Source of the DNA: an uncultured Lachnospiraceae bacterium | GTDB taxonomy: Bacteria > Bacillota > Clostridia > Lachnospirales > Lachnospiraceae | Reading direction: 5' to 3' | NCBI GenBank assembly: GCA_910588955.1 | Contig: CAJURQ010000016.1 | Location: 1-64,000, forward strand | Length of the DNA stretch: 64,000 nucleotides | Part shown: one piece after another, positions 53,541 through 62,501 of the stretch | Numbering within the stretch: the first letter of the stretch is position 1 | Layout: each line of letters starts with the position of its first letter | Notes under the pieces: generated by a model | What the model was told of the DNA's origin: nothing | The model's input: only the letters and a program-made list of their open reading frames with translations | Databases searched by the model: none | Made by a program: the position numbers and the translations under genes

Positions 53541-54425
53541 ATGGCAAAAGAAATGAAAATGACAAAAGTAGAAGACAATTCGGCAGGCACCCGCGTGAAG
53601 AGAGGCGTGCTTACGGTAGTGATTAACTTTTTTCTGTGGTTTTTCTCGCTGACCTGTATTTTCCCGCTTTTCTGGATGCTTTATTCCTCTCTGAAAGAGA
53701 AGAGAGTGTTCAACAGGGATATCATGGGTCTGCCGAAGGAACCGACTCTGGCGAACTATACCAAGATTTTGTCCAACAAGGACTACCGTCTGATGCAGTC
53801 GGTGGGCAACAGCGCGAGGACGACGATCCTGTCCGTTCTGCTCATTGTAATTATTGCGTTTATTGTGGGATATATTCTTTCGAGAATTGACTTTGTACTG
53901 AATAAGCCTCTGTATGTCATGTTCCTGATGGGAATGCTGATACCGATTCACTCCCTGATGGTTCCCATTTACATCATCTTTTCCAAGATGGGGCTTTCCA
54001 ATCACTGGTACACACTGCTGTTACCGTATGTCTCGTTCGCGCTGCCCATGTCGATTTTCCTTGTGCAGGGCTATGTGAAGGGCATTCCGACGGAGCTTGA
54101 GGAGGCTGCCGCCATCGACGGATCCACATTCTCCAAGACACTGTTTGGAATCATTCTTCCGGTGTGTAAGCCGATTCTGGTGACGGTTGCAATCATCAAC
54201 GTGTTCAGCTGCTGGAACGAGTTCTCCTTTGCCTTGATTCTGATCAAGGATAGGGCGCTGTACACGGTGCCGCTGGGGCTCAAACAGTTCACCGGTCAGT
54301 TTTCGTCGGACTATCCGAAGATCATGTCGGCTATGCTGATCACCATGGCGCCCATCGTGATTTTCTACTTCGCGTTCAGCAAGCAGATCATCAAGGGTAT
54401 GGTTGCCGGAGCGGTGAAGGGCTAA
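53541..54425 (+). CDS. CUT1 sugar ABC transporter permease (MalG/UgpE-like)
   Basis: A 294-residue permease with six helices and the EAA loop ELEEAAAIDGSTFSKTLFGI LP-type motif (EEAAAIDGSTFSKTLFGIIL). AAGGAGG precedes the ATG. It pairs with the preceding permease to form the channel for the sugar bound by the lipoprotein at 50834. No ATPase gene follows directly; the copper locus intervenes before the MsmX-like ATPase at 58071. A terminator lies 65 bp downstream. Confidence 0.9.
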   Translation: MAKEMKMTKVEDNSAGTRVKRGVLTVVINFFLWFFSLTCIFPLFWMLYSSLKEKRVFNRDIMGLPKEPTLANYTKILSNKDYRLMQSVGNSARTTILSVLLIVIIAFIVGYILSRIDFVLNKPLYVMFLMGMLIPIHSLMVPIYIIFSKMGLSNHWYTLLLPYVSFALPMSIFLVQGYVKGIPTELEEAAAIDGSTFSKTLFGIILPVCKPILVTVAIINVFSCWNEFSFALILIKDRALYTVPLGLKQFTGQFSSDYPKIMSAMLITMAPIVIFYFAFSKQIIKGMVAGAVKG

Positions 54426-54489
54426 AGTGTCTTTGCAAAAACGGGTCTGTGTATTTTGGGGGTACCTTTTATTATAGGGGGAGTTGCAG

Positions 54490-54521
54490 ACCGGGGGCGG
54501 AAATCGTCCCCGGTTTTTTTT
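54490..54521 (+). terminator. Terminator after the CUT1 permease genes
   Basis: ACCGGGG (54490-54496) pairs with CCCCGGT (54508-54514), followed by seven or more Ts. Confidence 0.9.
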
Positions 54522-54528
54522 GCTGCTA

Positions 54529-54557
54529 TTGACATATACCCCCATGGGGTATATTAT
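54529..54557 (+). promoter_or_regulatory. csoR-copA promoter with overlapping CsoR operator
   Basis: TTGACA (54529-54534) and TATTAT (54552-54557), 17 bp apart. The spacer and part of both boxes form a perfect palindrome, ATATACCCC-CAT-GGGGTATAT (54534-54554), matching the copper-sensor CsoR box (TACCCC-N3-GGGGTA). CsoR bound here would block polymerase until Cu(I) releases it. Confidence 0.9.
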
Positions 54558-54644
54558 ATCTATATCGGAACACGTATGCCAGACATAAAATGATTCGGCG
54601 TGCATGGAACCATTACTTAAATTCATAAAATTGGGAGAGAATAG

Positions 54645-54968
54645 ATGAGTGAGGAAAAGACAGCCGCAGGCGACGTGTGCGCCTGCTGTCGGCACAAGAG
54701 TACACCCCGGGACGCGGCAGAACAGAAAAATTTGCAGAACCGTATCAACCGGATTATTGGTCAGCTAAAGGGGATCCAGGGAATGATTGAGGAGAACCGC
54801 TACTGTGGCGACGTTCTGGTGCAGATCGGCGCGGTGGAGAGCGCCCTTCAGAGTCTCGGCTACGTGATTTTGGAGGAGCATATGATGAGCTGCGTGGCGG
54901 AGGGCGTGCAGCGGGGCGACACGCAGATTCTCGCGGAGGCTGTGGAGCTGATGAAAAAGATAAAGTAA
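54645..54968 (+). CDS. csoR: Copper-sensing repressor CsoR
   Basis: A 107-residue all-helical repressor of the CsoR/RcnR family. The Cu(I)-binding triad is present as Cys54 (NRYCGDVL), His79 and Cys83 (EEHMMSC). NRINRIIGQLKGIQGMIEEN is the conserved DNA-contact helix. The N-terminus adds an extra Cys-rich segment (DVCACCRHKST), often seen in clostridial members. GGGAGAG precedes the ATG. It sits between its own operator and copA, so autoregulation by copper is inferred. Confidence 0.95.
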   Translation: MSEEKTAAGDVCACCRHKSTPRDAAEQKNLQNRINRIIGQLKGIQGMIEENRYCGDVLVQIGAVESALQSLGYVILEEHMMSCVAEGVQRGDTQILAEAVELMKKIK

Positions 54969-55144
54969 CAGTTCAGCCAGACCGTATTTGTCAGACAAAT
55001 CATGCTTGCATGAATTTGGCGGACAAATAGTGGTCTGAGGGAACGCCCGAATATGAGCAAAAATAGCCGTGAAACGGCGGAGGAGCGCCGAAGGCGTGTT
55101 TTGCGAATGGGCGTGGGCTGAACAGAGAATGTTGGGAGTTGGGC

Positions 55145-57751
55145 ATGAAGACAGAAAAATTCAACGTGACGGGTATGACCTGCGCCGCCTGCAGCGCGCA
55201 TGTGGAGAAAGCGGTGCGCGGCGTCGAGGGTGTCGGCTCGGTCAGCGTGAACTTACTTATGAACAATATGATGGTTTCCTGTGGGGAGAATGTCACAGAG
55301 GATGCAATCTGCCGCGCTGTGGAGAAAGCCGGGTACGGCGCGGCTCCTGTCAGTGCGGGCGGCGGAAATCGGGACAGTGCGTCCTCAGGCGCGGGCGGCG
55401 GGGAGAGCCGGAACGGTGCGACGAGGCAGCGCGGCGGTACGGCGGATGCCTTTGTGGACCATGAGACGCCGAAGCTGCGGCGCAGGCTGATCGCTTCCCT
55501 CTGCCTTCTGCTTCCCCTTATGTATGTGTCCATGGGGCATTTGATGTGGGGCTGGCGGGTACCGGAGGGACTTGCGGGGAGTCCGTGGGCGATCGCCTTG
55601 TATCAGCTTTTACTGACAGGGCTTGTGATGGTTATTAACCAGAAATTTTTTATTAACGGTTTTATCGGGCTGATTCGCCGCGCGCCGAATATGGATACGC
55701 TGGTAGCGCTCGGGAGTGCGGCTGCTTTTGTGTACAGCGCGGCGGTTATGTTCCGCATGGGCGGCGCATACGGCACGGGTGATATGGAAATGGCAATGCA
55801 CTGTCTGCACGACATGTACTTTGAATCGGCGGCAATGATACTTACCTTGATTACGGTAGGCAAAATGCTGGAGGCTTACAGCAAGGGCAAGACGACGAAC
55901 GCGGTTAGAAGTCTGATGGACCTCGCGCCGAAAACCGCCCATGTGATCCGCGACGGCGTGGAAGTGACGATAGATGCGGATGAAGTTGCGGTGGGAGATA
56001 TCTTTGTCGTGAAGCCCGGCGAGAGCATTCCTGTGGACGGCGAAGTGACAGGCGGCGAGAGCGCGGTGGATGAGGCGGCGCTCACGGGTGAAAGCCTTCC
56101 CGTGGACAAGGTCGTCGGGGATCGGGTCAGCGCGGCGACCCTGAACCAGAACGGGGCGCTTACCTGCGTGGCGACGCGGGTGGGCGGCGACACCACTCTG
56201 AATCAGATCATAGACATGGTAGAAAACGCGGTGGCGACGAAGGCACCGATTGCACAGGTTGCGGATCGGGTGTCAGGCGTTTTCGTACCGGTGGTGATTA
56301 CGCTAGCACTCATCACAGGCGCGGTCTGGCTGCTTGCGGGGGCGGGTGTCGGCAAAGCGCTCTCCTACGCGATCAGCGTGCTCGTGATCAGCTGCCCCTG
56401 CTCGCTTGGGCTGGCAACGCCTGTGGCGATCATGGTGGGAAACGGCAGAGGCGCGGGGCAGGGTATTCTCTTTAAAAATGCGACGGCTCTGGAACAGACG
56501 GGCAGAATGAACTTTGTGGTGCTGGATAAGACGGGGACCGTGACGGAGGGAAAACCGCGCGTGACGGATATCTGCCCGGCGGGTGGCGTTTCCGAGGAGG
56601 AGCTTCTGCGGGCGGCGGCGTCTCTGGAAAAGAACAGCGAGCATCCCCTTGCGCGGGCGATCTGCGAACATGCCGGGGAGAAAGGGCTTGCGGCGGACGA
56701 GGTCACCGATTTCAAGGCGCTTCCCGGATGGGGCGTGGAGGGCGTGCTGAATGGGATCCTTGCTTTAGGCGGAAAGGCGGCGCTGCTCACCGAGCGGGGC
56801 TTGATGACGGAGGCATTTCTGCGACAGGGTGAGAATATGGCGGAGGAGGGAAAAACACCTCTCTACTTTGCCGTGAATGACACCCTGCTCGGTATGATTG
56901 CCGTGGCGGATGTGGTGAAGCCGGACAGTGCGCAGGCGGTACAGGAGCTTAAAAACATGGGCATTCATGTCGTTATGCTGACGGGGGACAACCGGCGCAC
57001 GGCGGAGGCTGTCCGCGCACAGGTAGGCATCGACGCTGTGGTAGCGGATGTCCTGCCGGGCGATAAGGAAACGGTGATTAAGCGGCTCTCAGAATACGGA
57101 AAGGTGGCAATGGTCGGGGACGGTATCAACGATGCGCCCGCCCTGACGAGAGCGGACGTGGGCATAGCGATAGGCGCTGGTGCGGATGTGGCGCTGGACG
57201 CGGCGGACATTGTTCTGGTAAAATCAAAACTGACAGATGTGTCGGCAGCGGTGCGCCTTTCCAGACAGGTGTTGAAAAATATCCATGAGAATCTGTTCTG
57301 GGCGTTTTTCTACAACTGTATTGGGATTCCTGTGGCGGCGGGCGTGCTCGTGCCGTTTACCGGGCTTTCGCTGAATCCCATGTTTGCGGCGGCGGCGATG
57401 AGCCTGTCCAGCTTCTGCGTGGTCACGAACGCGCTGCGGCTGAACCTGTTTTCCGTCCGCAGCACGGCGAAAGACAGAAGGGCGCATATGGTTCCTATGC
57501 CGGATTTGACAGAAAAAAGAAAGGAGAACGAGAAAATGATTAAAGTATTGGATGTGGAGGGCATGATGTGCGCGAAGTGTCAGGCGCATGTGCAGAAAGC
57601 GCTGGAGGGCGTTGCCGGGGTGACGGCTGTAGAGGTCAGTCTGGAGAACAAGACGGCGAGCGTGACGATGGAGAACGAGATCGCCGACGAGACGCTTGCA
57701 GGCGCCGTGACGGAGGCGGGCTACGAGGTGAAAGGGTGCCGGACAGCGTAA
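55145..57751 (+). CDS. copA: Copper-exporting P1B-type ATPase with C-terminal CopZ-like domain
   Basis: An 868-residue membrane ATPase that pumps Cu(I) out of the cell. The N-terminal heavy-metal domain has GMTCAACSAHVEKAV, and a Gly/Ser/Arg-rich linker follows. Membrane helices surround the metal site SCPCSLGLATP. The actuator loop has TGESLPVDK, the phosphorylation site is DKTGTVTEG, and GDGINDAPAL closes the hinge. After the last helices a second heavy-metal domain is fused (VEGMMCAKCQAHVQKALEG). An internal AAGGAG and ATG at 57536 precede this domain. ATG 55145 is chosen with GGGAG 7 nt upstream; the TTG at 55139 is an unlikely start. The gap from csoR is about 176 bp with no separate promoter seen. 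Confidence 0.95.
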   Translation: MKTEKFNVTGMTCAACSAHVEKAVRGVEGVGSVSVNLLMNNMMVSCGENVTEDAICRAVEKAGYGAAPVSAGGGNRDSASSGAGGGESRNGATRQRGGTADAFVDHETPKLRRRLIASLCLLLPLMYVSMGHLMWGWRVPEGLAGSPWAIALYQLLLTGLVMVINQKFFINGFIGLIRRAPNMDTLVALGSAAAFVYSAAVMFRMGGAYGTGDMEMAMHCLHDMYFESAAMILTLITVGKMLEAYSKGKTTNAVRSLMDLAPKTAHVIRDGVEVTIDADEVAVGDIFVVKPGESIPVDGEVTGGESAVDEAALTGESLPVDKVVGDRVSAATLNQNGALTCVATRVGGDTTLNQIIDMVENAVATKAPIAQVADRVSGVFVPVVITLALITGAVWLLAGAGVGKALSYAISVLVISCPCSLGLATPVAIMVGNGRGAGQGILFKNATALEQTGRMNFVVLDKTGTVTEGKPRVTDICPAGGVSEEELLRAAASLEKNSEHPLARAICEHAGEKGLAADEVTDFKALPGWGVEGVLNGILALGGKAALLTERGLMTEAFLRQGENMAEEGKTPLYFAVNDTLLGMIAVADVVKPDSAQAVQELKNMGIHVVMLTGDNRRTAEAVRAQVGIDAVVADVLPGDKETVIKRLSEYGKVAMVGDGINDAPALTRADVGIAIGAGADVALDAADIVLVKSKLTDVSAAVRLSRQVLKNIHENLFWAFFYNCIGIPVAAGVLVPFTGLSLNPMFAAAAMSLSSFCVVTNALRLNLFSVRSTAKDRRAHMVPMPDLTEKRKENEKMIKVLDVEGMMCAKCQAHVQKALEGVAGVTAVEVSLENKTASVTMENEIADETLAGAVTEAGYEVKGCRTA
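57536..57751 (+). CDS. Possible internally initiated CopZ-like copper chaperone (in frame in copA)
   Basis: Within copA, AAGGAG (57521-57526) lies 9 nt before an in-frame ATG (57536). From there a complete 71-residue heavy-metal-associated domain is encoded, starting MIKVLDVEGMMCAKCQ and ending at the copA stop. The two Cys of MxCxxC are present. This is the size of a stand-alone CopZ. Either a former copZ gene was fused to copA while keeping its start signals, or both fused and free forms are made. The site is visible; its use is inference. Confidence 0.45.
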   Translation: MIKVLDVEGMMCAKCQAHVQKALEGVAGVTAVEVSLENKTASVTMENEIADETLAGAVTEAGYEVKGCRTA

Positions 57752-57982
57752 ACCGGCATTGACGGACTGCCCCGAAATTTGGATGCGGTGGCTGCCAACG
57801 TGCCATATCGGTGCGATATAAACGTCGATTTGCGGGTGTTTAGGCAAAATGCACAGGAAAGCGGTACATTCTTAGTCAAATTGCCGTGTGTCTTAAAAAA
57901 AATTTAATAATGTAAGCAAAATCTACAATCGGAAACGAAATCTTTGTGGAATAGTGGTATGGTAAAGGGGACAAAAGTCCGT

Positions 57983-58030
57983 TATACTAATCTACAGAAT
58001 TAATCGTCCGGGAAACGATTTCCGCGGACG
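57983..58030 (+). promoter_or_regulatory. msmX upstream region: -10 candidate and catabolite-type operator
   Basis: TATACT (57983-57988) is a plausible -10 with a poor -35. Seventeen bases later the inverted repeat CGTCCG-GGAAA-CGA-TTTCC-CGGACG (58005-58030, one bulged base) contains GGAAACGATTTCC, resembling a CcpA cre or LacI-type operator. Elsewhere in the 57752-58070 gap only a small ATATCG-GTG-CGATAT hairpin is seen. Confidence 0.45.
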
Positions 58031-58070
58031 AAGAGAAACTAAAAAAATACAAATAATTTAGGAGGCAATC

Positions 58071-59180
58071 ATGGCAAGTTTATCTTTGAAGAATGTCTGC
58101 AAGGTATACCCTAACGGATTCGAGGCAGTAAAAGATTTCAACCTTGAAATCGCAGATCAGGAGTTCATCATTTTCGTAGGCCCTTCGGGCTGCGGTAAGT
58201 CTACCACTCTTCGTATGATCGCTGGTCTGGAGGACATCTCCTCCGGTGAGCTGAAGATCGGTGACAGAGTTGTTAACGATGTAGAGCCTAAGGACAGAGA
58301 TATCGCAATGGTATTCCAGAACTACGCTCTGTATCCGCATATGTCCGTGTATGATAACATGGCATTCGGTCTTAAGCTGAGAAAGGTTCCGAAGGATGAG
58401 ATCGACAAGATGGTGAAAGAGGCAGCTAAGATCCTTGATCTGACGGCACTCCTTGATCGTAAGCCGAAGGCTCTTTCCGGTGGTCAGAGACAGCGTGTAG
58501 CTATGGGTCGTGCAATCGTTCGTAACCCTAAGGTGTTCCTGATGGATGAGCCGCTGTCCAACCTGGATGCAAAACTTCGTGTACAGATGCGTGTTGAGAT
58601 TTCCAAGCTGCACCAGAGACTGGGCACCACCATCATCTATGTAACACATGACCAGACAGAGGCTATGACCCTTGGTACCAGAATCGTTGTTATGAAGGAC
58701 GGCGTGGTACAGCAGGTTGATACTCCTCAGAACTTATATCAGAAACCTCAGAACCTGTTCGTAGCAGGATTCATGGGTTCACCGCAGATGAACTTCCTTG
58801 ATGCGGTTGTTGAGAAGAACGGTGATACCGCTAACCTTAAGGTTGCAGGTCAGACCATTCCGTTACCGCCCGCTAAGTCCAAGAAGCTGATCGACGGTGG
58901 CTATGTAGGCAAGACCGTTACATTCGGTATCCGTCCTGAGGACGTATATGATTCCGAGATGTTTATCGAGACTGCTAAGTGCGTATTCGAGTCTACCATC
59001 AAGGTTTACGAGCTGCTCGGTGCAGAAGTTTACTTATACTTCGATCTCGCTGAGTTCCCGATTACTGCAAGAGTAGATTCCCGTACGACAGCAAGACCGG
59101 GTGACACAGTTAAGTTTGCTTTCGACGTTGAGAAGATTCACGTATTCGACAAAGAGACAGAGCAGACCATCACGAACTAA
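58071..59180 (+). CDS. msmX: CUT1 ABC transporter ATP-binding protein (MsmX/UgpC type)
   Basis: A 369-residue ATPase. Walker A is GPSGCGKSTTLRMIAG, the Q loop is VFQNYALYPHMSVYDNMAFG, the signature is LSGGQRQRVAMGRAI and Walker B is VFLMDEPLSNLDAKLR. The C-terminal part (from about 240) is the MalK-like regulatory TOBE/OB domain. It is not next to permease genes. MsmX-type ATPases in Firmicutes energise several CUT1 transporters, so it probably serves the system at 50834-54425 and others. AGGAGG precedes the ATG. Codon usage looks strongly biased to preferred codons, suggesting high expression. Confidence 0.95.
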   Translation: MASLSLKNVCKVYPNGFEAVKDFNLEIADQEFIIFVGPSGCGKSTTLRMIAGLEDISSGELKIGDRVVNDVEPKDRDIAMVFQNYALYPHMSVYDNMAFGLKLRKVPKDEIDKMVKEAAKILDLTALLDRKPKALSGGQRQRVAMGRAIVRNPKVFLMDEPLSNLDAKLRVQMRVEISKLHQRLGTTIIYVTHDQTEAMTLGTRIVVMKDGVVQQVDTPQNLYQKPQNLFVAGFMGSPQMNFLDAVVEKNGDTANLKVAGQTIPLPPAKSKKLIDGGYVGKTVTFGIRPEDVYDSEMFIETAKCVFESTIKVYELLGAEVYLYFDLAEFPITARVDSRTTARPGDTVKFAFDVEKIHVFDKETEQTITN

Positions 59181-59193
59181 TAGCAAAGACTGC

Positions 59194-59226
59194 AGGGGAG
59201 GGAGGCGTAAGCACCCCTCCCCTTTC
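59194..59226 (+). terminator. Terminator after msmX
   Basis: AGGGGAGGG pairs with CCCTCCCCT, followed by TTT. The CdaR-like gene starts 20 bp later, so some read-through is likely. Confidence 0.8.
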
Positions 59227-59242
59227 GCGTATGGAGGAATAT

Positions 59243-60331
59243 ATGATTTCAAGTCAGATTATTAAGGCGAGTATAGAGGAACTTTCAACAATTTCCAAGG
59301 TTGCACTAGCGGTGTGGGATCCGGAGGGGAAGGAGATCGCGGCGACTTTTGAGACGAACGATATTTCCCCGTCGCTGATCTCGGGTTTTGTAGATTCCCC
59401 CGCTGACAGTCAGGTGATCGGGGTGCATCATCTTCTTAAGGTTTGGGATGAAGAGGAGGTGCTTTTCGTTCTGGATGCAAAGGGCGGCAGCGAAGATACC
59501 TATATGATAGGCAGGATTGCGGTCAGCCAGCTGCAGCATTTGATTGTGGCATATAAAGAGCGGTACGATCGAAATAACTTCTTCCAGAATCTTTTGCTGG
59601 ATAACATGCTTCTGGTGGATATCTACAACAGGGCAAAGAAGCTGCACATTGAGGCAGCGGTTCCGCGCGCGGTCTTCCTTGTCGAGACGGATAAGGAGAA
59701 GGACGGCACGGCGATGGAGCTTCTGAACGGCATGTTCACGGCGCAGGTCGGCGATTATATTACGGCGGTTGACGAGAGTAATGTAATTCTGATCAAAGCG
59801 CTTGCCCCCGAGGAGGGGTATGAGAGGCTGGAGCAGATCGCCGACACCATTGCGGACATGATGAATATGGAGGCGATGCTCAACGTGCGTGTGGCATATG
59901 GCACGATTGTTGAGGAACTTAAGGAAGTGTCGAAGTCCTATAAAGAGGCTAAGATGGCTCTTGATGTGGGTAAGATTTTCTACGCGGAGAAAAAAGTGAC
60001 GGCTTACAATACGCTTGGAATCGGTCGTCTGATTTACCAACTCCCGATCAATCTGTGCAGGCTCTTTATCGACGAGATTTTCGGATCGAATGTGCCGGCT
60101 GAACTGGATGATGAAACGCTGACGACGATCAACAAATTTTTTGAGAATAACCTCAATGTGTCCGAGACGTCGAGACAGCTTTTTGTACACCGAAATACGC
60201 TTGTGTACCGAATTGAGAAGCTGCAGAAGAGCACGGGACTGGATATCCGCGTCTTCGACGATGCGCTGACATTCAAGATTGCGCTGATGGTAGTGAACTA
60301 TATGAGATATCTGGATTCTCTGGATTTTTGA
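59243..60331 (+). CDS. CdaR/PucR-type helix-turn-helix regulator
   Basis: A 362-residue regulator. The N-terminal part (about 1-120) is a putative ligand-sensing region (VALAVWDPEGKEIAATFETN). A GGDEF-like spacer region follows. The C-terminus is a PucR-type HTH (LNVSETSRQLFVHRNTLVYR, IEKLQKSTGLDIRVFDDAL). This is the CdaR/PucR architecture. The ATG at 59243 has TGGAGG upstream; the ATG at 59231 overlaps that site. It follows msmX directly, which suggests that it controls that ATPase or other carbohydrate genes. The ligand is unknown. Confidence 0.85.
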   Translation: MISSQIIKASIEELSTISKVALAVWDPEGKEIAATFETNDISPSLISGFVDSPADSQVIGVHHLLKVWDEEEVLFVLDAKGGSEDTYMIGRIAVSQLQHLIVAYKERYDRNNFFQNLLLDNMLLVDIYNRAKKLHIEAAVPRAVFLVETDKEKDGTAMELLNGMFTAQVGDYITAVDESNVILIKALAPEEGYERLEQIADTIADMMNMEAMLNVRVAYGTIVEELKEVSKSYKEAKMALDVGKIFYAEKKVTAYNTLGIGRLIYQLPINLCRLFIDEIFGSNVPAELDDETLTTINKFFENNLNVSETSRQLFVHRNTLVYRIEKLQKSTGLDIRVFDDALTFKIALMVVNYMRYLDSLDF

Positions 60332-60358
60332 CACAGATAAATATGGATGCAGGACAGA

Positions 60359-60386
60359 GGAGCGGCTCGGACGGACCGCTCTTCTT
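60359..60386 (+). terminator. Weak terminator after the CdaR-like gene
   Basis: GAGCGG-type stem (AGCGG 60361-60365 with CCGCT 60376-60380, extended by one pair), followed by CTTCTTT. Confidence 0.5.
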
Positions 60387-60494
60387 TGCGTTTCGGGTTC
60401 TATTTTAAATCATGCGCGCATATATATGAACAAGGAATATAAATCTGTGATTTGCGCCGTCTGGTCGCACGGGCGCTCCGGAACGGAGGTTGTT

Positions 60495-61502
60495 ATGTAT
60501 CAAAAGGAAATCATATATTTGGGGTTGTACAAGGACGGGGACCGTCTGGGGAGCGCGGGCTTTCTCAAGGTGGAAAAACGGGACAAGGATGGGAACATGT
60601 CCTTGGTGGTGAAAAATGTACCGCACTCCATAGACGGGAAATACCCGGTGCGGTATTATACCGGATCGGACTGGAAAGAGGCGGACGGCATTATCGTGCG
60701 GGCAGGCAGCGGGCAGTGGGAGAAGCAGGAGCCGGATTTATCGGAACGGGTCCGCCTCCGGATTGTGCTGCCGGGCGGCTATCTGGTGGAGGGCGCAAGC
60801 AAGGAGGCTGCGAGACAGGCGGCAGTCGAGAAAGAGGAAGAAATGCCGGTAGAGTCTCGGGAAGAACAGTCTGCCTTTGTGGAGGAGGATGCAAAACCGC
60901 TCGCGGAGCATGAACGGTCGGCTGTTGTGGAGTCGGATCGGGACTTGCGGGAGCCGTATGCCGCGGCAGAGCAGTCAGCGGCTGGGAAATCCGCTGTGCC
61001 TGTGCCGGAACAACATGTTGCCGCAGAATCGCCCGCACCCCAGTCAGAGCCGCAAAAAATAGAGCGCATTGCCGTGCAGAAACGAAGCGGCAGGGAGAGC
61101 GGCGCCGTCGCGGATCAGCCGCGGAAACCCTTGATGGCGGATGCCCTTGTCATAGAAGGGCTAAAAGAAGATAAGTGGGAGCAGATTCTGGACACTTACG
61201 ACAACATCCATCCCTACGACGACGAGCGCGTCTATGTGAAATTAGAGCCGAAGGATTTTATCATTCTGTCCGGAAAATATCAGCATTTGGTAAACAACAG
61301 CTTTTTGCTGCACGGATTTTATAATTATCGGCATGTAATTTTGGGAAAAGAGGGAGAGACATATTATCTGGGCGTCCCCGGCGTTTTCTATGAGAGGGAA
61401 AAGATGGTGGCGCTGATGTTTGGCTTCGAGGCGTTCGAGTGCGAGAGCGGCGAGTCGAAGGCGGGCGAGTTCGGGTATTATCTGAGGAAAGTGGAACTGT
61501 GA
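60495..61502 (+). CDS. Conserved hypothetical protein (DUF6128-like C-terminus)
   Basis: A 335-residue cytoplasmic protein without membrane helix or signal peptide. An N-terminal globular part (about 1-95: IIYLGLYKDGDRLGSAGFLK, VVKNVPHSIDGKYPV) is followed by a disordered Glu/Ala/Pro/Ser-rich linker (about 100-215). The C-terminal domain (about 220-335: YDNIHPYDDERVYVKLEPKD, GFYNYRHVILGKEG, GVPGVFYEREKMVALMFGFE) resembles DUF6128 of Lachnospiraceae as I recall it. ATG 60495 is chosen because GGAGG is 5 nt upstream; ATG 60426 has no site. Function unknown. It converges with the radical SAM gene, with 4 bp between. Confidence 0.75.
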   Translation: MYQKEIIYLGLYKDGDRLGSAGFLKVEKRDKDGNMSLVVKNVPHSIDGKYPVRYYTGSDWKEADGIIVRAGSGQWEKQEPDLSERVRLRIVLPGGYLVEGASKEAARQAAVEKEEEMPVESREEQSAFVEEDAKPLAEHERSAVVESDRDLREPYAAAEQSAAGKSAVPVPEQHVAAESPAPQSEPQKIERIAVQKRSGRESGAVADQPRKPLMADALVIEGLKEDKWEQILDTYDNIHPYDDERVYVKLEPKDFIILSGKYQHLVNNSFLLHGFYNYRHVILGKEGETYYLGVPGVFYEREKMVALMFGFEAFECESGESKAGEFGYYLRKVEL

Positions 61503-61506
61503 GGAA

Positions 61507-62463
61507 TCAAATTCCCTCGCAGTCGAAAGCGGGAATAAAACTTTCCGCAGCAGTATCCCCCTCCTGAATAAAGCCGTTTTCAATGCCGATGCGGACGGCG
61601 AAGTCAACTATTTTTTCGTATTCTGCGTCCGATATTCGTCGGTTCAGCGCGGGTATGCCGGAAACCTGTGCAAGAGGCGTATACTGGTTCATAATACTGA
61701 CATATATGTTGTTTTTAAAGGCTTCATGGAGAAAACGGAGTATCTTGCGGGTGTCTTTGCCACAGCCGGGCAAAAGCAGATGGCGCACAATGACGCCCCG
61801 CCGCATCAGTGAATCCTCCCCATCCTCGAAAACGGGAACGCCGACCTGACGGATCATCTCGGTGATGGCGGCTGTTGCCGTCTCGAAATAATCCGGCGCG
61901 TGGGAATAGCTTTCGCTCAGGGCGGTGTCAAAGTATTTCAGATCGGGGAGATAAATGTCGATCAGCCCTTCCAGTCTGCGGAGCGTTTCGACCTTTTCGT
62001 AGGAGGAAGTATTGTAGATAACGGGGATGGAAAGTCCCTGCTTTTTTGCTGTCTGTAAGGCGGTTATGATCTGGGGGACAAAGTGGGCGGGCGTGACGAG
62101 ATTGATGTTGTGCGCACCCTTCTCCTGCAATTCCAAAAAGATATCGGACAGGCGTGCCGCCGTGATCTCCCGACCTGCTTTTCCCTGCGCGATCTCGTGG
62201 TTCTGGCAGTACACGCAGCGGAGATTACATCCGCTGAAAAAAACAGCGCCGGAACCGTTCTTGCCGGACAGGCAGGGCTCTTCCCAGAAATGGAGCGCTG
62301 CTCTCGCGGCAGCGAGCTTCGCGGTCTGTCCGCAGTAACCGATTTCGCCGGCGTTTCTGTTTACGTGACATTCCCTCGGGCAGAGCGTGCAGTCCGAAAG
62401 CTCACGCCACGTTTCGTTTTCGTAAATAGACTGGTCGGTATTTTTCATTTCTGTTTCCATCAT
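61507..62463 (-). CDS. Radical SAM protein, PflX-like (pyruvate-formate-lyase-activating-enzyme-like)
   Basis: A 318-residue iron-sulfur protein. The N-terminal Cys cluster CTLCPRECHVNR with GYCGQ is followed by the radical SAM motif FFSGCNLRCVYCQNHEIAQ. Then come LVTPAHFVPQIITAL, DIYLPDLKYFD and VIVRHLLLPGC. This is the PflX/COG1313 type, whose substrate is not established. The start is uncertain: tandem ATGs at 62463 and 62460 have no clear ribosome binding site. The longer frame to 62619 runs into the SRP RNA gene and is rejected. It may be transcribed by read-through from the SRP RNA promoter. Confidence 0.87.
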   Translation of the reverse strand: MMETEMKNTDQSIYENETWRELSDCTLCPRECHVNRNAGEIGYCGQTAKLAAARAALHFWEEPCLSGKNGSGAVFFSGCNLRCVYCQNHEIAQGKAGREITAARLSDIFLELQEKGAHNINLVTPAHFVPQIITALQTAKKQGLSIPVIYNTSSYEKVETLRRLEGLIDIYLPDLKYFDTALSESYSHAPDYFETATAAITEMIRQVGVPVFEDGEDSLMRRGVIVRHLLLPGCGKDTRKILRFLHEAFKNNIYVSIMNQYTPLAQVSGIPALNRRISDAEYEKIVDFAVRIGIENGFIQEGDTAAESFIPAFDCEGI

Positions 62464-62501
62464 AGTGAGTTTGCGGCAGAAATATGCCAGAAAAATCAAA
62501 A

